Made by a program: the position numbers and the translations under genes. Shown in pieces: positions 59,973 to 64,000 of a stretch of 64,000 nucleotides of DNA. A model generated the notes under the pieces. The model did not search any database. It saw only the letters and a list, made by a program, of their open reading frames with translations, and was not told where the DNA came from. Numbering within the stretch: position 1 is the first letter of the stretch; every line of letters starts with the position of its first letter. Source of the stretch: Gemmobacter sp. (GTDB lineage Bacteria > Pseudomonadota > Alphaproteobacteria > Rhodobacterales > Rhodobacteraceae); the NCBI RefSeq assembly GCF_034676705.1, contig NZ_JAUCBS010000013.1, forward strand, positions 3,204,501-3,268,500, given 5' to 3'.

Positions 59973-60218
59973 CTATCACACCAGGGCTCTGCCGAATGTG
60001 GATTCGGCCTGGTCATTGGAGATCAGCGAACGTCAGATCGCATCTTCCGCCACTGTCCTATTTCAGGGGAGTGGCTCACTCGTGCTGCCCGATCATGTCT
60101 TGGATTTCATCAACCGGCACGCGGTCTCGCATGTCGACCCCAAATCCCCGGAATCGCCACAGGACAAGCTACTGGCCCCCTTGCATTGCTCCCCCCACGT
60201 GGCTATCACGCTGCCAAC
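59973..60218. other. No gene recognised before the tRNA
   Basis: About 245 bases between IS5 debris and tRNA-Ser. Open frames on both strands do not look like known proteins. Confidence 0.4.
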
Positions 60219-60308
60219 GGACAGTTGGCCGAGTGGTCGAAGGCGCACGCCTGGAAAGTGTGTAGGCGGGGAACCGTCTCGAGGGTTCGAATCCCTCACT
60301 GTCCGCCA
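60219..60308 (+). tRNA. tRNA-Ser (anticodon GGA)
   Basis: 90 bases including CCA. Acceptor GGACAGT pairs with ACTGTCC; anticodon stem CACGC/GTGTG around loop CTGGAAA gives anticodon GGA (reads UCC/UCU serine codons); a long variable arm (GGCGGGGAACCGTC) and T arm GAGGG-TTCGAAT-CCCTC are clear. tRNA-Ser genes are common integration sites, and mobile DNA lies on both sides here. Confidence 0.95.
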
Positions 60309-60747
60309 CATCGCATTGAAATTATTGGGAAATTTTCCGAAATTTCTGCTATGCCCGCCAAAAATCCCGCCATCTAATTTGCGCTTGGATGCCATGCTAT
60401 GCGACATGGTGGGCGACACTGGCGTAGATGTCCGGCTTTCTGTTTGTGTAGCGGCGCGTCAGCTTTGTGTAGCGGTGTTGGGGGGTAGTAACTTTGGCAG
60501 GAATGCCGAAACCGGAACGATCCGTTCAAGGCGTTGTCACATAACGAAAAACCCCAAACGGCTTCCGAGTTCGTGCCGAAACCTCGTGAAAGTGAGGGGG
60601 TGAAAATGTCGATTACATGGGCTGTCAGCCAGCACCCAGGCGACATTCGGCGCGCATCTGGCCTGCATCAGCTAACACGCGGCACTCATTGGAGAAATGC
60701 CCCGCAGAGGCCGCGTTTGATGACGTTTTCTGTGGGTCAATCTTGTG
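60309..60747. other. Intergenic stretch with 21-base-spaced repeats
   Basis: No gene supported. TTTGTGTAGCGG occurs at 60443-60454 and 60464-60475, starts 21 bases apart, two helical turns. Could be operator half-sites or iteron-like repeats. The right part (from about 60640) may be the end of a gene split by the IS256 insertion. Confidence 0.4.
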
Positions 60748-60755
60748 TGGTTTTA

Positions 60756-62129
60756 GATAGTGCCCCACGGCGTGGTGTAGGAGCGCCGACCTTCTGAGAG
60801 GTCCTGGTCTGTCAGGTAGCCACGGCAGGCAGCCTGACGTTGGGATTGTCGGTGACGCGGGCGAGCGTTTCAAGGCTCATGTATCGCCGCGCGACGGCCC
60901 ACTCGTCGTTGGTCTCGAGCATCAGCGCGCCGACGAGGCGGACGATGGCAGCATCGTTCGGGAAGATCCCTATGACATCGGCTCGCCGTTTCACCTCGCG
61001 GTTCACACGTTCCAGCGGGTTGGTGGAGGCGATCTGGGTCCAGTGCTCGCGGGGAAACGACATGTAAGCGAGGACATCGTCGCAGGAGGCGTCCATCAGG
61101 GCACCGAGTTTGGGCTGCTTTTCCCGCAGGGCGTCGGCCACGACATTCCACTGTGCCTCGGCGTCGGCCTTGCTCTCCTGGGCAAAGATCGTCTTCAGCA
61201 TCGCCGCCACCGCGGTGCGCTGCTTTGCCGGAGCGTAAGCCAGGACGTTGCGCATCCAGTGAATGCGGCATCTCTGGTGGGTGGCGTTGAAGACCCGGCG
61301 CGCCGCGGCCCGCAGGCCCTTGTGGTCGTCTGCGATCACCAGCTTCACGCCGCGCAGGCCCCGGTCCGCAAGACTGCGCAGGAAGTCGGTCCAGAAGGTC
61401 TCCGCCTCGGACGGACCGGTGGCGACGCCCAGCACCTCGCGCTTGCCGTCCTCGTTCACGGCCACGGCGAGTATCACCGCCTTGCTGATGATGCGCCCGC
61501 CCTCCCTGACCTTGAGGTAGGTGGCGTCGAGCCAGAGATAGGGCCACGCACCTTCCAGGGGGCGGGCCAGGAAGGCGTCCACCCGCTCATCGATCTCCAT
61601 GCACAGCCGGCTGACCTGGCTCTTCGACATGCCACCAGCGCCCATGGCTTTGACCAGATCATCGACGGACCGCGTCGAGATGCCGTGGACGTAGGCTTCC
61701 TGGATCACAGCAACCAAGGCTTTCTCCGCCGTGCGGCGTGGCTCGAGGAAGCTGGGGAAGTAGCTTCCCTTCCGCAGCTTCGGGATCTCCAGCGAGATGC
61801 GGCCAGCGCGCGTGTCCCAGTCCCGGTCGCGGTATCCGTTTCGCTGGGCTTCCCGCATCGGCGAGCGCGCACCTTTGGCCGCGCCCGTCCGCGCCTCGAT
61901 CTCTGCTTCCATGATCCGCTCGGCCGCAAAGGCCAGCATCTCGCGCACGAGGTCGCCATCGGCCTGCTTCTCAACCAGCTCGATCAGCGCCATTCTGTCG
62001 TCGGTCATCGTCATCTCCGTCTCAGGTTTCAGGTGTCGCAACCCAAACCTTTCCGAAGATCGACGGTGACCGCCAGCGTCGCCATCAGCGTCGCCTGCGG
62101 CCTCCTACACCACGCCGTGGGGCACTATC
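60756..62129 (-). mobile_element. IS256-family element, intact, with target duplication
   Basis: 1374 bases; ends begin GATAGTGCCCCACGGCGTGG and match as inverted repeats for about 27 bases. The 8-base target duplication TGGTTTTA is present on both sides (60748-60755 and 62130-62137), so insertion is recent and simple. Confidence 0.92.
60812..62014 (-). CDS. IS256-family transposase
   Basis: 400 residues, DDE type: WLDATYLKVREGGRIISKAV (first Asp), VKLVIADDHKGLRAAARRVF (second Asp), TNPLERVNREVKRRADVIGI (Glu), with the mutator-type RCRIHWMRNVLA block. Start MTMTDDRMALIELVEKQ chosen; a start at 62008 is also possible. Full length. Confidence 0.92.
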   Translation of the reverse strand: MTMTDDRMALIELVEKQADGDLVREMLAFAAERIMEAEIEARTGAAKGARSPMREAQRNGYRDRDWDTRAGRISLEIPKLRKGSYFPSFLEPRRTAEKALVAVIQEAYVHGISTRSVDDLVKAMGAGGMSKSQVSRLCMEIDERVDAFLARPLEGAWPYLWLDATYLKVREGGRIISKAVILAVAVNEDGKREVLGVATGPSEAETFWTDFLRSLADRGLRGVKLVIADDHKGLRAAARRVFNATHQRCRIHWMRNVLAYAPAKQRTAVAAMLKTIFAQESKADAEAQWNVVADALREKQPKLGALMDASCDDVLAYMSFPREHWTQIASTNPLERVNREVKRRADVIGIFPNDAAIVRLVGALMLETNDEWAVARRYMSLETLARVTDNPNVRLPAVAT

Positions 62130-62265
62130 TGGTTTTATGCACAATGGCCGGAACTCGGCAGTATTTCGGCAATCAGGACACACCTTGACGCGAGGATGGA
62201 ATATTCAGTTGTGTCAAAGCGATGGACGTCTGAGGTTTCGGCACGAACTGGGAATTCGATGTTGA

Positions 62266-62913
62266 TTAGCGATAACGCGACTTGGAATATTGTTCCAACA
62301 TTTTGTCAGCTTTCAGAATTCTTTCCGCCCAGTCGTCTATGACAGCCTGTCTGGTCGCGGGGTCGGATCGCAGGCGCAGTTCCTCGGTCAGAACCGCCAT
62401 CAGGTCCGGCATGAAGGCAAAGAGCGTGTAGTGGTATTCGCGCTTTATCCCGAGGTGGCGCTTGCGGGTCAGACGGTCGAGGTCTGCCCCGAAGGTCTTC
62501 GGCCTGCGTCTGGCCAGATCGGCTATCCACCCGTTCAGACGGCCGCCGCGATCTGGCACCGATGCGAGCCGGGCCGACCATGCCAGATGGGCAATATCGT
62601 CAGCCGTGAACCAGCCGTCTTCTTCCAGATTCGGTCCACACTCCCGGCGCTGGGCCTCGGTATCCAGCGCGGTTGAAATGCGGGGACCGGCTTCGCAGAA
62701 CAAGGGCCAGTGGTATTCGGTGCCGCCGCCGCCCTTCTGGCCGGGCCGTTTGCGGGACATATAGTCCACAAGATTGGGATCAACGCGCGCTTCTCGCTTG
62801 ATCCATTTGATCATACCGCTTTTGGTGCTGGGCACCTCGTCTATTGCATCGCGGCGGGCAAGGTCGGCCACCTCGCCTGCCGTGAACCATTCGTGCGGGT
62901 TGTCACGCCCCAT
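62266..62913 (-). CDS. Mu-type DNA-binding domain protein
   Basis: 215 residues. Two blocks look like the Mu transposase N-terminal DNA-binding domain: EWFTAGEVADLARRDAIDEV...KSGMIKWIKREA with GTEYHWPLF, and GWFTADDIAHLAWSARLASV...RLNGWIADLAR with EYHYTLFAF. Catalytic core is absent. It follows the gene at 62916 after two bases. Could be part of a decayed Mu-like phage or a stand-alone regulator. Confidence 0.6.
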   Translation of the reverse strand: MGRDNPHEWFTAGEVADLARRDAIDEVPSTKSGMIKWIKREARVDPNLVDYMSRKRPGQKGGGGTEYHWPLFCEAGPRISTALDTEAQRRECGPNLEEDGWFTADDIAHLAWSARLASVPDRGGRLNGWIADLARRRPKTFGADLDRLTRKRHLGIKREYHYTLFAFMPDLMAVLTEELRLRSDPATRQAVIDDWAERILKADKMLEQYSKSRYR

Positions 62914-62915
62914 CG

Positions 62916-63383
62916 TTAGCCCTCTGCCAAGCCAAGCCTGACCAGCACCCTTGCGGCTTCCTCGACCGGGGGCAAGGTGGTGCCAGTGGGGACATGCAGG
63001 GGCAGTTCACGCCATGCGCGGCCCAGATCGCCGCGCGCTTCGCCCTTCATCAGGCGCATCAGGGGCAGCACCCACTGTGGCGCGGTGTTCTCGGGCAGAT
63101 CGGGGGGCGGGGGCATGGCGGGAAGGTCGAACAGGCCGTCCGTGTCGGTGTCGATTTCGGGAAGGTCGATGATCCGGGACAGCAGCGCGTCAAAGGCGCG
63201 CGGTGGCAGCGATGAAACGTGATAGGTAAGCGACTGGCCACGCGGCTTGCGGCGCCAGCCCTCTTTCGCGGCCTTGCGGGCGATGCCCTGGCGGGATGGC
63301 GGCAGGCCGGGAAGGCGCAACGCTTCCAGATCGGCGGCACCATACCATTCGCAGAGTTCCGCCCTGTCGCGCACCACGCGCAA
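62916..63383 (-). CDS. Mu transposase-like N-terminal protein, probably 5'-cut by IS5
   Basis: 155 residues. EWYGAADLEALRLPGLPPSR, QGIARKAAKEGWRRKPRGQS, LTYHVSSLPPRAFDALL matches the first DNA-binding domain of Mu-like transposases, where it contacts the phage ends. There is no ATG; the frame begins with TTG next to the IS5 end (about 63386), so the true start has probably been removed. Confidence 0.65.
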   Translation of the reverse strand: MRVVRDRAELCEWYGAADLEALRLPGLPPSRQGIARKAAKEGWRRKPRGQSLTYHVSSLPPRAFDALLSRIIDLPEIDTDTDGLFDLPAMPPPPDLPENTAPQWVLPLMRLMKGEARGDLGRAWRELPLHVPTGTTLPPVEEAARVLVRLGLAEG

Positions 63384-63385
63384 CA

Positions 63386-64000
63386 GTAGGGCGTGTGGGG
63401 ATTCACAAACGGGGTCTGGTGTGATTCATGCTCTGGATGGATCGCGATGTTCTGACGAATGCCCAATGGGCGAAGATCGAGCCGCACTGTCTGGGTAAGC
63501 CAAGCGACCCTGGCCGCAGCGGGAAGGACAACCGGCTGTTTCTGGAGGCGGTGCTGTGGATCGTGCGCACGGGCAGTCCGTGGCGCGACCTGCCGGAGCG
63601 GTTCGGCAACTGGAACACGGCGTTCCGGCGGTTCCGCGATTGGCGGGAAGCCGATGTTTTCAAGCGTATATTCGATGCGCTGTCGGATGAGCCCGACCTG
63701 GAATATGCCATGATCGACGCGACGATCGTCAAGGTCCACCGTCACGGTCAGGGCGCAAAGGGGGGACGCAGAGCCAGGCCATTGGCCGCTCCAAAGGCGG
63801 CATGACGACCAAGACCCTGGCCCTCACCGACGCCTTGGGCAACCTCGTGCGCTTCCGTCTGATGCCGGGCCAGCGCCATGACAGCGTCGAGGTGCCGCCG
63901 CTGATCGACGGGATCGCTTTCGACGGGCTGATCGCCGACAAGGCCTTCGACAGCAATGCGCTGGTTGTTGAATTGAACGACCGCGGTGCCCGGATCGTGA
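63386..64000 (+). mobile_element. IS5-family (IS427-like) element, right end outside window
   Basis: Starts at about 63386 with GTAGGGCGTGTGGGGATTCA, typical for this IS5 subgroup, and carries a transposase in two frames that runs past the window end. Confidence 0.8.
63428..64000 (+). CDS. IS5-family transposase (two frames, partial)
   Basis: First frame 63428-63805: MLWMDRDVLTNAQWAKIEPH, RTGSPWRDLPERFGNWNTAF, YAMIDATIVKVHRHGQGAKGG (first Asp). At about 63770 the reading passes to the next frame: AIGRSKGGMTTKTLALTDAL, GLIADKAFDSNALVVELNDR (second Asp). Such a slip is normal in IS427-type elements. The C-terminus is beyond the window. Confidence 0.85.

Overview
The window is GC-rich alphaproteobacterial DNA, most like Rhodobacteraceae (Paracoccus/Rhodobacter relatives). 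The signs are gene-transfer-agent-like distal tail genes, an imuA-imuB-dnaE2 cassette behind a GTTC-N7-GTTC LexA box, and the protein families seen throughout. It is accessory-type DNA: prophage, metal resistance, a catabolic operon, toxin-antitoxin pairs and many insertion-sequence pieces. It may be a chromosomal island or a large plasmid; the sequence alone does not decide.

Layout. 1-18106: late region of a tailed prophage (capsid, head-tail joining, tail tube, tail chaperone with a candidate -1 frameshift site, tape measure, DUF2460, a lysis cassette, DUF2163, NlpC/P60, a GTA gp15-like tail protein, a beta-helix fiber and a DUF2793 protein). Two opposite-strand moron cargoes sit in it: a toxin-antitoxin pair and a secreted thermonuclease. 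18421-19176: debris including an IS110 fragment. 19313-27748: a catabolic operon of metallo-beta-lactamase-fold lactonase, Baeyer-Villiger monooxygenase, iron-type alcohol dehydrogenase, aldehyde dehydrogenase (frameshifted), an AcoR-type sigma54 activator and its own divergent sigma54. A -24/-12 promoter, an IHF-like site and inverted repeats lie in front. The enzymes form a plausible route from cyclic ketone to lactone, hydroxyacid, semialdehyde and diacid; the last three resemble the Agrobacterium blc (gamma-butyrolactone) genes.

27800-36072: IS21 and IS3 fragments, then a copper-handling cluster (a Met-rich periplasmic protein fused to a transposase tail, DUF411 protein, P-type ATPase behind a CueR-type promoter, an unusual CDF transporter, multicopper oxidase, small Cys-rich proteins, cytochrome c). 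36181-39762: an ATP-grasp-like protein, a YqaA-like protein, and an MFS exporter with a His-rich tail under an RcnR/CsoR-type repressor with a perfect palindromic operator.

39983-47130: a scrap yard of IS5, IS3 (two tandem copies) and IS5/IS427 elements, two split serine recombinases each paired with a divergent HTH regulator, and a ParDE pair. 47318-50920: a second, decayed copy of the prophage tail region, with a 6-7 kb deletion that fuses tail tube to NlpC/P60. 50964-53858: AlpA- and Arc-like DNA-binding proteins, a two-repeat type I-E CRISPR remnant, one intact-looking and one broken BrnTA pair, and a truncated integrase. 53841-59289: SOS mutasome genes. 59341-64000: IS66 and IS5 remnants, tRNA-Ser(GGA), a recent IS256 insertion with an 8-bp target duplication, two Mu-type DNA-binding genes, and an IS5/IS427 element running off the end.
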